A DNA stretch of 64,000 nucleotides from Litsea cubeba (lineage: Eukaryota; Streptophyta; Magnoliopsida; Laurales; Lauraceae). The first letter of the stretch is position 1, and each line of letters begins with the position of its first letter. The DNA lies in assembly GCA_012931725.1 (NCBI GenBank), contig CM022955.1:19063635-19127634 (forward strand), read 5' to 3'. The notes beneath the pieces were generated by a model that worked only from the letters and a program-made list of their open reading frames with translations, was not told the origin of the DNA and ran no database searches. Positions 21,301 to 32,524 of the stretch are shown here, in pieces. Both the position numbers and the translations under genes were made by a program.

Positions 21301-21671
21301 ACACCTCGCAGCAAAGTGACCAACACCGCCACAATTGAAGCATTTAAAGGGTAGCTTCCCTTTGTACTTTCCATTGCTTCCTTTCTTCAGCTTTCTAACT
21401 AATTGAGCCTCAAGCTCATCATCATCAGTATCAGCATCATGACCAGCAGTCTCTTTTCCCTTTTTCTGAACTTTGAAGGCCGCTTCTCTATCAGATGAAG
21501 ACGTCTTACCTATGCGCATCTCATAGGCAGTGAGTGAACCATGCAACTCATCCATGGTAAATTCATTCAGATCCTTGGCTTCTTTTATGGCTGAGACTTT
21601 TGAATCAAACCGGGGAAGAAGAGATCTTAGAACCTTTTTGACGATGACTGGTTCTTTAATCTCCTCCCCCA
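18303..21671 (-). pseudogene. gag-pol: Gag C-terminus, protease, integrase and start of RT of element E
   Basis: One unbroken frame through the E portion; beyond 18303 it runs into unrelated sequence and ends at TAA 18138-18136. In reading order: CCHC knuckle CFNCGGVGHFAARC (near 21335-21295), an acidic coiled-coil-like stretch, knuckles CYHCIRYGHKRAEC (near 20600-20560) and CYKCHNYGHLARDC (near 20480-20435). Then protease LDSGCSSHMTGDK (near 20290), GAG-pre-integrase WLWHKRLGHLNF, and integrase with HTDLCGP, RSDRGGEF and NGVVERKN supplying D, D, E. The RT runs from KWVFRNK to LYGLKQAPRAWYARLDLYL. The YVDD box and everything after are deleted. At the B insertion the frame joins exactly to the gag start at 46662-47096. 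It is the least damaged copy of its family here. Confidence 0.9.
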
Positions 21672-21864
21672 TGTTGGAATTTGAGATGACTTGAGAAGTT
21701 TTATGAAGCATTGAAGAATTTAGTATCTCAAGTATCATTTTGATGTTGGAATTATTGTCAACACAACGTCACAAGTGTGGTGTTGATAGTGTGGTATTGA
21801 TAGAGCTTCAAAGAGAAAACAGACTGACGTAGTACAGGAAATTAGTTGTCCTGAAGCAGAGTGT
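21672..21864 (+). repeat. 5' LTR of B, left part
   Basis: Starts TGTTGGAATTTGAGATGACT. Interrupted by element D at 21865; gagtg (21860-21864) is one half of the TSD of D. Confidence 0.93.
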
Positions 21865-23841
21865 GAAAGAAATTACGATTCAGATCTGAAACTTCTCATA
21901 AAGAGACTACTATGGCTGATGCAAAGCATGACAGATTTTAAAAAATCTGATTTCTGCACTATGCAGCGGAAATCAGCCATAAAGAATCGCATAGAAACTC
22001 CATTAAATCATGACCAACAAGTGTATAATTAAAGGAGAATGAAGAAGACTCATACCTCAAAGATTTGTAGACTTCAAACCTCTGAAAAAATAGATCCAAA
22101 GGCCCGAACTCAGACTTGCAATTTGCAAACAAGTTGCTGGAATTTTCTGCACTAGTATTGCCTTTGATCTTCTCTTCTATCTCACTTCCAAATCTGATTG
22201 GCTAAGATGGTGGGATCTTAATCTAGGAATTAAGAAGTATTTCTCCATGGGAAAATCTCAGACCTTAAGCCTTCTTCAATCAAGAAGAGAAGCAACCAAG
22301 GGCTGGACGTGTGGGGCACTCTTAGGATACTTGCAAAGCGTTTCACAAAGTGTGTTGGACGTGTGCAACCTTTGTAATTCTCCTTGTTATGGTGTAGGAC
22401 GTCCAAGGGAAGGCTCTCTCCCTTTTATAGAAACTTAGGAAACCTTTCCTAGAAGTTTATCTTTCCTAATTCTTATGGATGTCCAAGAAAGACTTACTTC
22501 CTTTAAGAAACACTCCAATTAGAAAAAGGAAACTAAAACATAGGAATACTAATCCAAAGAGGAGTCCAACTTTCTAAGTAGAGTCCTACTCAAAGTTGGA
22601 AGCCTTACCCATGGAAATCCTATTATGGACATCCCACATATCAATGCACACCATGGCCCACATACAATTTATCTAGAGTTAAATTCATGTATGCCATCAA
22701 AGGCCTATTTGAATTCAAACTCAAAATTATTTTTCCACTAAAATAATTCATCCTTATGTTATCTAAACATCTTAGGAAACCATGCCAATCTTGGTAAGTG
22801 ACTAGAGAAGGGACCAAAAGACATATTTGCCATTGGCTCCCAAAATGATCAAAATGTCCATGCTAAACCCATAGCAACATAAAGACCATTTTAACCTTAA
22901 CTCATTCCACTAAAGAGTTATGGTTGAACTCCAAGGACAAATATATATATAATAAGCTCGTCATAAAATGACGGTTGTCTTCGACCTACTAAGTGTAATG
23001 ACCTGAATGCCCCTCTATGTAACATCTATAATCGAGTCAGGTTATCACATGTACTATCAACCTTCCCGATTACATCTAAACCTTAGAACTTCATATCCTT
23101 AAACATAATCATCATTCGAATATCATTCTCTTGATCCAGGGAGCGACCCACAAGTTCAATATTCATATGGAACATCCATATACTAAGATCTTAGATTTTG
23201 ATGATTAATCGGATAATTTTAAGGGGACGATTATTCCATCATCAGATGGCATAGATTCTATATTGCATCTGCACGTCCCAACTGATCAAGTCCGAGTACC
23301 CAAAACACAGAGCTGTTGACCCATGAATAGAATCTCACCCATAGTGAATTAAAGCACAAGAACTTGACTTCGTCAGTTCATCCACAAATGCTCAAGATTA
23401 AGAGCACCGGTTACTTAGTAGCATGAGGTGACTTGATCTCTTTTCTGTGATAGTACTATTTTAGAGATCACACCTACAACGGTCCTGTTCAATGCATGAC
23501 ACATGCACTAATGAGATAGATCCGGGAAAGGCCTCCCATGACTTAGGTATGTCACCCTATATAGGAGAGTATCTCATTATAACTTCTACCAAGATGAAGT
23601 GCCCAGCTCCATCTTTCAGTTATGAACAAATATGATGTTTCCAGTTGTCCATGAATAAGACCTATCTGTGTGTAGACACTACACACCTAATTCATTTACT
23701 AGAAACAATGGGCCTTACACAACCATACATATATACATGTTTAAGCATAAAAGAGTCTTTCAATTAAATAACCAGTAAATATCCAGTGACAAAAGATGAG
23801 AATGCAACTAGTGGGCTTTAGGGCATACACCAGTCCCAACA
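21865..23841 (-). repeat. 3' LTR of D
   Basis: Plus-strand ends TGAAAGAAATTACG...CCAGTCCCAACA, so on its own strand it begins TGTTGGGAC and ends CTTTCA. A TATAAAAG box lies at 22429-22422 (minus). Just outside, 23842-23852 reads AAGTGGGAGTT on the minus strand and serves as the polypurine tract. Confidence 0.92.
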
Positions 23842-23855
23842 AACTCCCACTTGCA

Positions 23856-26800
23856 CTAAAGATCACTGCTTCCTAACCTAACACCCATAGACTCAACATG
23901 AGAAGTGAAGACTTTCTCAGTAAGAGTCTTAGTGAATGGGTCAGCTAAGTTATTTGCTGAAGCAATATGCTCCACCACTATCTCTCCATCCTGAATGAAT
24001 TCCCGGATCAAGTGGTACTTTCTCTGAATGTGCTTGCCTTTCTTGTGATTCCTGGGCTCTTTGCACTGTGCTACAGCACCAGTGTTATCGTAGTACATGA
24101 CAATCGGTTTATGCACTGCAGGAACAACTCCTAATTCCAACAGGAATTTTCTGAGCCATACCGCTTCCTTCGTAGCTTCCGATGCCGCCACTTACTCTGC
24201 TTCCATGGTAGAATCAGCTATACAGGATTGCTTGACACTTCTCCATGATATAGCCCCTCCTGACAAAGTAAAGACGTACCCTGAGGTAGACTTTCTGGCA
24301 TCACTATCAGATTGGAAATCAGAGTCTGTATACGCCAATGGCATTAGATCATCTGCTCGAAAGGTTAGCATATAATCTTTCGTTCTCCGAAGATACTTGA
24401 ATATATGCTTAACAGCTGTCCAATGCATAGGTCCAGGGTTTGACTGATATCTGCTAACCATGCCAACGGCAAAGCAAATATCTGGTCTAGTACATAACAT
24501 AGCATACATGAGGCTTCCAACAGCGGATGCATATGGAACTCTCCTTATGGTCTCTATCTCTTCAGATGTCTTTGGACATTGATCTCGGGACAGTGGTACT
24601 CCATGTCTAGAAGGTAGGAGGCCCTTCTTGGAGTCATGCATGTTAAACTTGACCAATATCTTCTCAATATAAGAAGATTGGGATAGGGCTAACATCTTAT
24701 TCTTGCGATCACGCAAAAGCTTGATCCCTAAGATATAGCTGGCCTCACCCAAATCCTTCATCTGAAATTGAGAGGATAACCAAACCTTTGTGGATGACAA
24801 TAAACCTACATCATTTCCTATGAGTAATATGTCATCTACATATAGAACCAAAAATGCAACTGCTTTCCCATTTCCTTTCTTATACACACATGGTTCATCA
24901 ATGTTTTGATCAAAGCCAAAGGATTTGACTACCTGATTAAACTTGATGTTCCATGCTCTAGATGCTTGCTTAAGTCCATAGATGGACTTCTTAAGTTTAC
25001 AAACCATGTTATCTTGGCCACTAGCAATGAAGCCCTCTGGTTGCATCATATAGATGCATTCGTCAAGACTTCCATTAAGAAAAGCTGTCTTGACATCCAT
25101 CTGCCATATCTCGTAGTCATAATGACAGTGCGATGGCCAAGAGAATCCTTATGGACTTAAGCATAGCCACTGGTGAAAAGGTTTCCTCATAATCGATACC
25201 TTCTTTCTGAGTATATCCTTTCGCCACCAGTCTTGCTTTGAAGGTTTCCACCTTCCCATCCACTCCTCTCTTTCTCTTGTAGATCCATTTGCACCCTATG
25301 GGTTTGATCCCTTCAGGTGCATCTACAAGTTCCTAGACTTGATTGGAATACAAAGAATCCATTTCAGATTTCATCGCTTGCTGCCACATGTCAGCATCTA
25401 TATCCGTTACTGCTTCATCATAACTAGTAGGATCCTCAACCAGATCTCCAGAGTCTGTCTTAAAAGACACTCCTAGATATCTTTCTGGCTGTCTAGAAAT
25501 TCTCCCACTACGACGAGGCTCCGGAGTGTTTAAAGGAATATCTTGTTCATCTACTGTTTCAGGATCTGGTACAGATGTTATAGGAGATCCCGGAAGAATC
25601 TCCTCAAGGGTTTCTTTACAACTAAGCTCTTGGCGCATCATACAATCATCCTCCAAGTACCTAGCATGAGTGCTGATGAGCACTTTTTGCTCCTTTGGAT
25701 GATAAAAGATGCCACCTCTCGTTCCCTTAGGATACCCAATGAAGTAGCACATTTCCGATCTGGGTTCTAGCTTGGTAGCTTTATCATTCAGTACATAGGC
25801 TGGACAACCCCAAATGTGGATATGATTTAAACTAGGTTTTCGACCTGTCCATATTTCTTGTGGTGTCCTAGGTACTGACTTAGATGGTACCAGATTTAAA
25901 ATGTATGCTGCTGCTTCTAAGGCATATCCCCAAAAAAATATAGGTAGGGTTGCATGACTCATCATGGACCTTACCATATCAAGAAGGGTACGGTTTCTTC
26001 TCTCCGCTACACCATTTTGCTGGGGTGTACCCGGTGCAGACAACTGAGACACAATCCCATGTTGTGTGAGGTACTCCTTGAACTCACGCAGGAGGTACTC
26101 GCCACCTCGATCGGATCGAAGGGCTTTGATATGTTTTCCTAGTTGTAGCTCCGCCTCAGCCTTGAATTGTTTGAACTTATCAAACGCCTCAGACTTGCGT
26201 CGCATTAGGTATACATATCCAAACCTAGAGTAATCATCAGTGAAGGTGATGTAATACTCATACCCTCCTCGAGCCGGTTTGTTCATAGGACCACACACAT
26301 CAGTGTGAATCAATTCTAACAACTCCTTTGACCTAAGTCCCTTTCCAGAGAATGACCGTTTGGTCATCTTTCCCTTGAGACAAGATTCGCACTGAGGAAA
26401 AGGTTCGAAATCTAATGAGCTTAAGGGCCCATCTTCTACCAACCTCTGAATCCGTTTTAGGTTAATGTGACCCAAACGTAAGTGCCAAAGATATGTGTCA
26501 TTGATTGAAGATACCTTTCTCTTAAGGGAAGTTGAGTTTTCTTGTTGTACATTATGCAGTGAGGGAGCAATAGGATATATATAAAATAAGTTGTCATGTA
26601 TTCTACCGGAACATATAATATTTCCATCTCTACTGATATCAATACCAGAATGGAAAGAAACTGAATAATTAAATTCAATTAATCTGGAAACTGAAATTAA
26701 ATTCTTCCTCATGTCCGGAACATAGAAAACATTATTTAAAACTAATATCCTATTACATGGAAAATGTAAGGTAACAACTCCTACTGCAACTGCCCAAACT

Positions 26801-27828
26801 TTAGCTCCAGTTCCGACTCTAAAGGCAAATTCTCCTTTCTCAATTCTCTGTATTATCTGAAACCCCTGCAATGAATTGCAGATATGATTAGTGGCTCCTG
26901 AGTCTACTATCCATGAGTCAGTAGAATCAACCACTAGACAAGTTTCAATGTAGTATGAAAAAGATGTACCTTTCTTAACTGAGGCTAGGAACTTGGGACA
27001 ATCTTTCTTCCAATGACCTTTCAGGCCACACTTGAAGCATTTCCCTTTGGGCTTTCCATCTGTACCCTTTTCCTTCTTATTACCAGCATTGTCCTTTTTC
27101 TGTCTTTTTCCCTTATTCTGCTTCTTCTTGGACTTCTTCCCTTTCGGGTTCAGTTTAGAGGAAGACTGGAAAAAATGAGCTTGGGCTTTGGGCTTCATGA
27201 TAGCCTCTGCCGCCTGGAGTTCTTTCATTAACTCAGGTAGAGTCATGTCCATCTTGCTCATATTGAAATTGAGCTTGAACTGATTGAAAGATTCCGGCAG
27301 AGTTTCGAGAATAATGTCAGTCTGACTCCCTGCATCAATCTCAGCCCCTAGAATCTCAGCTTCATTGAAACAATCCATCAGCTTGAGCATATGCTCTCTG
27401 ACAGGTGTTCCCTCAGCCATCCTAGCATTCATGATGGTCCTCATAGCAGCTTGCCTAGCTGGCCTGCTCTTGTCTGCGAACATCTCAGACAAGGACATCA
27501 TGATTTCATAGGCTGTGTCCATTTGCTCGTGCTGTGTTTGCAACACGTTGGACATGGAAGCGAGCATGTAGCATTTAGCCATGCTATTCGCTTTCTTCCA
27601 TTTCCTTTCAGCCTCTCGCTGGTCATCAGTAGAATTAGCATCAATTTCGGGACAGTTTTCCAGCAAGACATACTTGTACTCCTCAGCAGTGAGTACTATG
27701 TCAAGATTTCTCTTCCAATCTACGTAGTTAGGGCCACTCAGTTTATTCTCACGAAGAATGCACATCAACGGACTAAAAGAGTCTTTACCCATCTCTTTCT
27801 GGATATAAAACGGTTTATAATTAGACAT
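23856..27828 (-). pseudogene. gag-pol: Gag-pol polyprotein of D, broken
   Basis: Starts at ATG 27828 or 27792 (MGKDSFSPLM) and ends at TAG 23858-23856. Gag has the copia gag domain and knuckle CFKCGLKGHWKKDC. Protease is IVDSGATNHICN. Integrase has HTDVCGP, RSDRGGEY and NGVAERRNR. RT carries MDVKTAFLNG and YVDDILLIGND, followed by RNase H to WLRKFLLELGV. Three breaks are visible: TAG 25335-25333 where NQV*ELVDAP suggests a lost Trp (TGG to TAG), a one-base shift near 25110-25130 just before MDVKTAFLNG, and TAA 24194-24192 where EAE*VAAS suggests a lost Tyr. The rest is intact, matching the low LTR divergence. Confidence 0.9.
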
Positions 27829-29514
27829 GCAGTATATATGTAATATGCATATGGTGCTTGTTATAAAAGGAAAAACAAAGCACAAATACTTTTTACATTA
27901 TTCAACCCCAATTATAATGTATCAGTGTTTCAACCTCCTCATAGACCCTCCATCGAAGGGATGGCCGAGCCTACAGTCACGTTGAATTAAGGCAGACTTA
28001 TTTGGATTATCACTATCTGGACACACATCCAGTGGTAGTCCAATCACTGATTGGTTTGGCCTCATATGACAAATATCCCTTAACTCCTAAGGAGAGGTCA
28101 TCTCCGTCTTATGTCAAGTGTATAACCATCTCTTATGAAATTCCCAGAATGTCTATGATTAAGTCTTCCGAAGGGAAGAGACTTTTATCCTTCCTAGAAG
28201 TGAACTTTAGTAAAGAGCTCCACCGAAGGGATGGCCGCTCCCACCAACACTTCATTGACATTCTATAGAAGTGATCTTTAGTAAAGAACTCCACCGAAGG
28301 GATGGCCGCTCCTACTAACACCTCATTACGAATATTCACATTAGTTCACCCATTAACCCATCAAAGCGGTCTTTAGTTAAAGAACTCCACCGAAGGGATG
28401 GCCGTTCCCACTAACACTTTAATGAGATAACATGAACCGAAAATGGAAGGCCGTGGGGTCTTTCCTAAAACCCCTCTCCCACTTGATTTTTTATCGCTAG
28501 GGTTTATACTACTTGACCTTTACATTGTTTTACTCAAAAACTCTTTTTAAATCTAGCAAACTTGGTTAATTAAATTTATGACTCAAGTCATCTTAAAAAT
28601 AAATAACCTTTGCTTTAAAACATTTGAGCAAATCCCTTCAAAGAGTCAAAAACCTATCTTGGTTATGAAAACCCATAGGTAGCATCTAATTAGATTTTAG
28701 TTTAGCCTCCTTTGGAAACCAAGGGTACCAAGATAAACTAAACCCTATCCAATTTTAAACCTTAGACAAATAGAAGGTGCTGGTCTAAGTTCCGTTTAAA
28801 ACAGTTTGCCAAACTAAAAACAATCTAATACAATAAAGATGCCAATTTTAGAGCCTAAGGGTGGCCATGTTTCTAGGTGACAATTATAGCAATTATATAA
28901 AGCATTCTTCCATGCATTCCATATATAAAAGCAAATAAAAGTATGCAATCCTTGATGGCTCCTTGCTCTTAGGATTTCAAATCCTAATCGAATTAGGACT
29001 CCTCATGCATCTAGAAGTCTTGACTCCTTCATCTCCAAGGACTCCAATTTCTTGCAACCTTCTTGTCTTAAAACTTTCCTTTTCTTGCTCGTTTCCATAA
29101 ATTGATTTATACAAGCAAACCCATGAAAAACAAAACCAAAATTACATTGGAGATTCCTATGCTTTTCAAGAAAGCTTACATCAAGACTAGTTGGAATAAA
29201 TTAAGGAAACTTTACAACTTCCTATGATTGCTAACCGCGCAATCGTACACTTTCCAACTAATTAAAAAACATCCAAATCCACACAACATACATGCGAACC
29301 ATCAAGGATGCTAATTATGGCTGCAAACAAAGAGGTTAGTGCATGCAAACTCACTATGTGCATCATTAAACAAATCTGGAAAATAAATTCCAGCAATGTT
29401 AATGAAACTTGCACACAACATGCATCACAACATAACTTTAATAGGGTGCCACCATACCCATAATCAATCTAGGATTAATTACACACAACATGGGATCATG
29501 ATTTCACATGGAGT
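27829..29514 (-). other. 5' leader of D with four degenerate repeats
   Basis: About 1.7 kb between PBS and gag with no convincing ORF. At about 27945-28430 a block containing CCACCGAAGGGATGGCCG recurs four times (near 27950, 28220, 28290, 28387), the last three inside ~60-90 bp units with CTTTAGTAAAGA-like starts and an AACACTTCATT-like end. This is the place where packaging and dimer signals usually lie; no such role can be read directly. Confidence 0.7.
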
Positions 29515-29527
29515 GGCTCTGATACCA
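29515..29527 (-). promoter_or_regulatory. Primer binding site of D (initiator tRNA-Met)
   Basis: TGGTATCAGAGCC on the minus strand, one base from the LTR end: the standard copia primer site. Confidence 0.92.
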
Positions 29528-29528
29528 C

Positions 29529-31506
29529 TGAAAGAAATTGCGATTCAGATCTGAAACTTCTCATAAAGAGACTACTATGGCTGATGCAAAGCATGACAGA
29601 TTTTAAAAAATCTGATTTCTGCACTATGCAGCGGAAATCAGCCATAAAGAATCGCATAGAAACTCCATTAAATCATGACCAACAAGTGTATAATTAAAGG
29701 AGAATGAAGAAGACTCATACCTCAAAGATTTGTAGACTTCAAACCTCTGAAAAAATAGATCCAAAGGCCCGAACTCAGACTTGCAATTTGCAAACAAGTT
29801 GCTGGAATTTTCTGCACTAGTATTGCCATTGATCTTCTCCTCTATCTCACTTCCACATCTGATTGGCTAAGATGGTGGGATCTTAATCTAGGAATTAAGA
29901 AGTATTTCTCCAAGGGAAAATCTCAGACCTTAAGCCTTCTTCAATCAAGAAGAGAAGCAACCAAGGGCTGGACGTGTGGGGCACTCTTAGGATACTTGCA
30001 AAGCGTTTCACAAAGTGTGTTGGACGTGTGCAACCTTTGTAATTCTCCTTGTTATGGTGTAGGACGTCCAAGGGAAGGCTCTCTCCCTTTTATAGAAACT
30101 TAGGAAACCTTTCCTAGAAGTTTATCTTTCCTAATTCTTATGGATGTCCAAGAAAGACTTACTTCCTTTAAGAAACACTCCAATTAGAAAAAGGAAACTA
30201 AAACATAGGAATACTAATCCAAAGAGGAGTCCAACTTTCCAAGTAGAGTCCTACTCAAAGTTGGAAACCTTACCCATGGAAATCCTATTATGGACATCCC
30301 ACATATCAATGCACACCATGGCCCACATACAATTTATCTAGAGTTAAATTCATGTATGCCATCAAAGGCCTATTTGAATTCAAACTCAAAATTATTTTTC
30401 CACTAAAATAATTCATCCTTATGTTATCTAAACATCTTAGGAAACCATGCCAATCTTGGTAAGTGACTAGAGAAGGGACCAAAAGACATATTTGCCATTG
30501 GCTCCCAAAATGATCAAAATGTCCATGCTAAACCCATAGCAACATAAAGACCATTTTAACCTTAACTCATTCCACTAAAGAGTTATGGTTGAACTCCAAG
30601 GACAAATATATATATATAATAAGCTCGTCATAAAATGACGGTTGTCTTCGACCTACTAAGTGTAATGACCTGGATGCCCCTCTATGTAACATCCATAATC
30701 GAGTCAGGTTATCACATGTACTATCAACCTTCCCGATTACATCTAAACCTTAGAACTTCATATCCTTAAACATAATCATCATTCGAATATCATTCTCTTG
30801 ATCCAGGGAGCGACCCACAAGTTCAATATTCATATGGAACATCCATATACTAAGATCTTAGATTTTGAGGATTAATCGGATAATTTTAAGGGGACGATTA
30901 TTCCATCATCAGATGGCATAGATTCTATATTGCATCTGCACGTCCCAACTGATCAAGTCCGAGTACCCAAAACACAGAGTTGTTGACCCATGAATAGAAT
31001 CTCACCCATAGTGAATTAAAGCACAAGAACTTGACTTCGTCAGTTCATCCACAAATGCTCAAGATTAAGAGCACCGGTTACTTAGTAGCATGAGGTGACT
31101 TGATCTCTTTTCTGTGATAGTACTATTTTAGAGATCACACCTACAACGGTCCTGTTCAATGCATGACACATGCACTAATGAGATAGATCCGTGAAAGGCC
31201 TCCCATGACTTAGGTATGTCACCCTATATAGGAGAGTATCTCATTATAACTTCTACCAAGATGAAGTGCCCAGCTCCATCTTTCAGTTATGAACAAATAT
31301 GATGTTTCCAGTTGTCCATGAATAAGACCTATCTGTGTGTAGACACTACACACCTAATTCATTTACTAGAAACAATGGGCCTTACACAACCATACATATA
31401 TACATGTTTAAGCATAAAAGAGTCTTTCAATTAAATAACCAGTAAATATCCAGTAACAAAAGATGAGAATGCAACTAGTGGGCTTTAGGGCATACACCAA
31501 TCCCAA
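29529..31506 (-). repeat. 5' LTR of D
   Basis: Nearly identical to 21865-23841. TATA box TATAAAAG at 30094-30087 (minus), about 1.4 kb into the LTR, so U3 is long. Short ORFs in it are not supported. Confidence 0.92.
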
Positions 31507-31516
31507 CAGAGTGGCA

Positions 31517-31708
31517 GGTCGACCGGGCACCTCATGCGGTCGACCGGGCAAGAGAAACCTATAGAAAACAGTCCAGGTTAGCTCCCAGTTAATTGTTGCC
31601 ACAGTGTGTCGCAGGTCGACCGGGGACCCCATGCGGTCGACCGAGCACGACAGTTATCTGCTTCCACAGTGTGTCGCCGGTCGACCGAAGACACCATGAT
31701 GTCGACCG
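31517..31708. repeat. Six GGTCGACCG-type palindromic sites in the LTR of B
   Basis: Sites at 31517-31525, 31537-31546, 31614-31622, 31634-31643, 31678-31687 and 31701-31708. They come in three pairs ~20 bp apart, most followed by GGGCA or GAGCAC. The full form is CGGTCGACCG. They lie 130-320 bp upstream of the TATA box. Repeated in the other LTR of B (37843-38035) and, in different number, in E and C. Confidence 0.88.
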
Positions 31709-31839
31709 AGCACGGGAACCAGAATTGCGCAGAAATTAGAAGTTGTGCACGAAAATTCAGGAATCTTTTGTATTTCGTTTGGGACTCTTTCTAAACGAAT
31801 TCTAGCCTAATTTGAACACTCTTAAGGGTTACCATAACC

Positions 31840-31847
31840 TATATAAA
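31840..31847 (+). promoter_or_regulatory. TATA box of the LTR of B
   Basis: TATATAAA in CCTATATAAAGG; the same box occurs at 38166-38173 in the 3' LTR and, on the minus strand, at 47779-47772 in E. About 45-65 bp upstream lies TTCGTTT...AAACGAA (31774-31799), an inverted repeat kept in all LTRs of the family. Confidence 0.75.
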
Positions 31848-32127
31848 GGCTTGATTGGTTCGTTTTAATAACACGGAAGAGAAGAGAGAACAAAAAGAAA
31901 GAGTTTTGGAGAGAAGAGTGATTGGAGAAGAAGCTGTTGCTGTGTGCAGTTGTGTTGCACGTTTCTACAGCAAGTGTGGACGAGAATGCGCTCATGAAGA
32001 TGGTGATTCGTCCATAAGATAAGTGTCTCTCTGTTTATGCTTTAATTTTCAATTTGTAAGGGATTGAGAGAGAGAGAGATTATAAAGGGGAAAGGCTGTA
32101 GAAAAGTTCTCTACTTTAATTCTGTAG

Positions 32128-32307
32128 AACATCAAGTTGGTGCTTGGTGTTAGGGGTTTAGTGATCCTATCTGTTGGTGCAGATAAATTATAAAGGGAGT
32201 AGGTGCTTCCTAGATAGTTGGTGCTATCTGAAACTTAAGGGTTGGTGCTCTTTGTCGTTGGTGCGACTAAATAGATTCAGACCTGCTCCGGATCGGTGTT
32301 CGGACAG
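32128..32307 (+). other. Chain of six stem-loops with TTGGTG-type loops (R/U5 of the B LTR)
   Basis: Hairpins, as stem/loop/stem: 32128-32151 AACATCAAG/TTGGTG/CTTGGTGTT; 32168-32185 TATCTG/TTGGTG/CAGATA; 32211-32230 TAGATAG/TTGGTG/CTATCTG; 32237-32252 AAGGG/TTGGTG/CTCTT; 32254-32267 GTCG/TTGGTG/CGAC; 32283-32307 CTG(C)TCCGGA/TCGGTG/TTCGGACAG. Stems differ, loops do not. They lie 280-460 bases downstream of the TATA box, so they would be in the RNA leader. A structured RNA element is inferred; no known family is recognised. Confidence 0.7.
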
Positions 32308-32458
32308 TCTTTGAACCGTGGACGTAGCCTTTCGGTGAACCACGTTAAATCTGGTGTCCTTGTGTGATTTGATTTGCTTTTGTTGTTAAATTGGACCTGT
32401 TTTTAAGGAATCACTGATTCACCCCCCCCCCCTCTCAGTGATCGCGATATCTAACAAT

Positions 32459-32470
32459 TGGTATCAGAGC
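32459..32470 (+). promoter_or_regulatory. Primer binding site of B (initiator tRNA-Met)
   Basis: TGGTATCAGAGC, two bases after the 5' LTR end. Confidence 0.93.
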
Positions 32471-32524
32471 GTAAGGCTCCCTTGATAAGCTTAACACGCT
32501 AAGGGTGATCTCTTGTCAAATCAC

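Larger units (their letters stand above)
21865..31506 (-). mobile_element. Ty1/copia element D (9.6 kb, Tork/Tnt1-like?), inserted in the 5' LTR of B
   Basis: Two ~1.98-kb LTRs (21865-23841 and 29529-31506), an initiator-Met PBS, a 1.7-kb leader and a single gag-pol, all on the minus strand. TSD gagtg at 21860-21864 and 31507-31511. The LTRs differ at about fifteen positions by eye (<1%), so the insertion is young. The gag style and DSGATNHI protease resemble Tork/Tnt1-type copia elements; the lineage is a guess. Confidence 0.93.
31507..32456 (+). repeat. 5' LTR of B, right part
   Basis: Resumes with gagtg (TSD of D) and ends GATATCTAACA, two bases before the PBS. Contains GGTCGACC palindromes, a short inverted repeat, a TATA box, a poly-C tract and the stem-loop chain listed separately. 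Confidence 0.93.

Noticed and set aside
22247..22438. 63-codon ORF in the LTR of D
   Set aside because: Opposite to the element's transcription, no family, and present only as LTR sequence.
32457..32475. tRNA gene at TGGTATCAGAGC sites
   Set aside because: Only the 12 bases complementary to the 3' end of initiator tRNA-Met are present, at fixed distance from LTR ends: these are primer binding sites.
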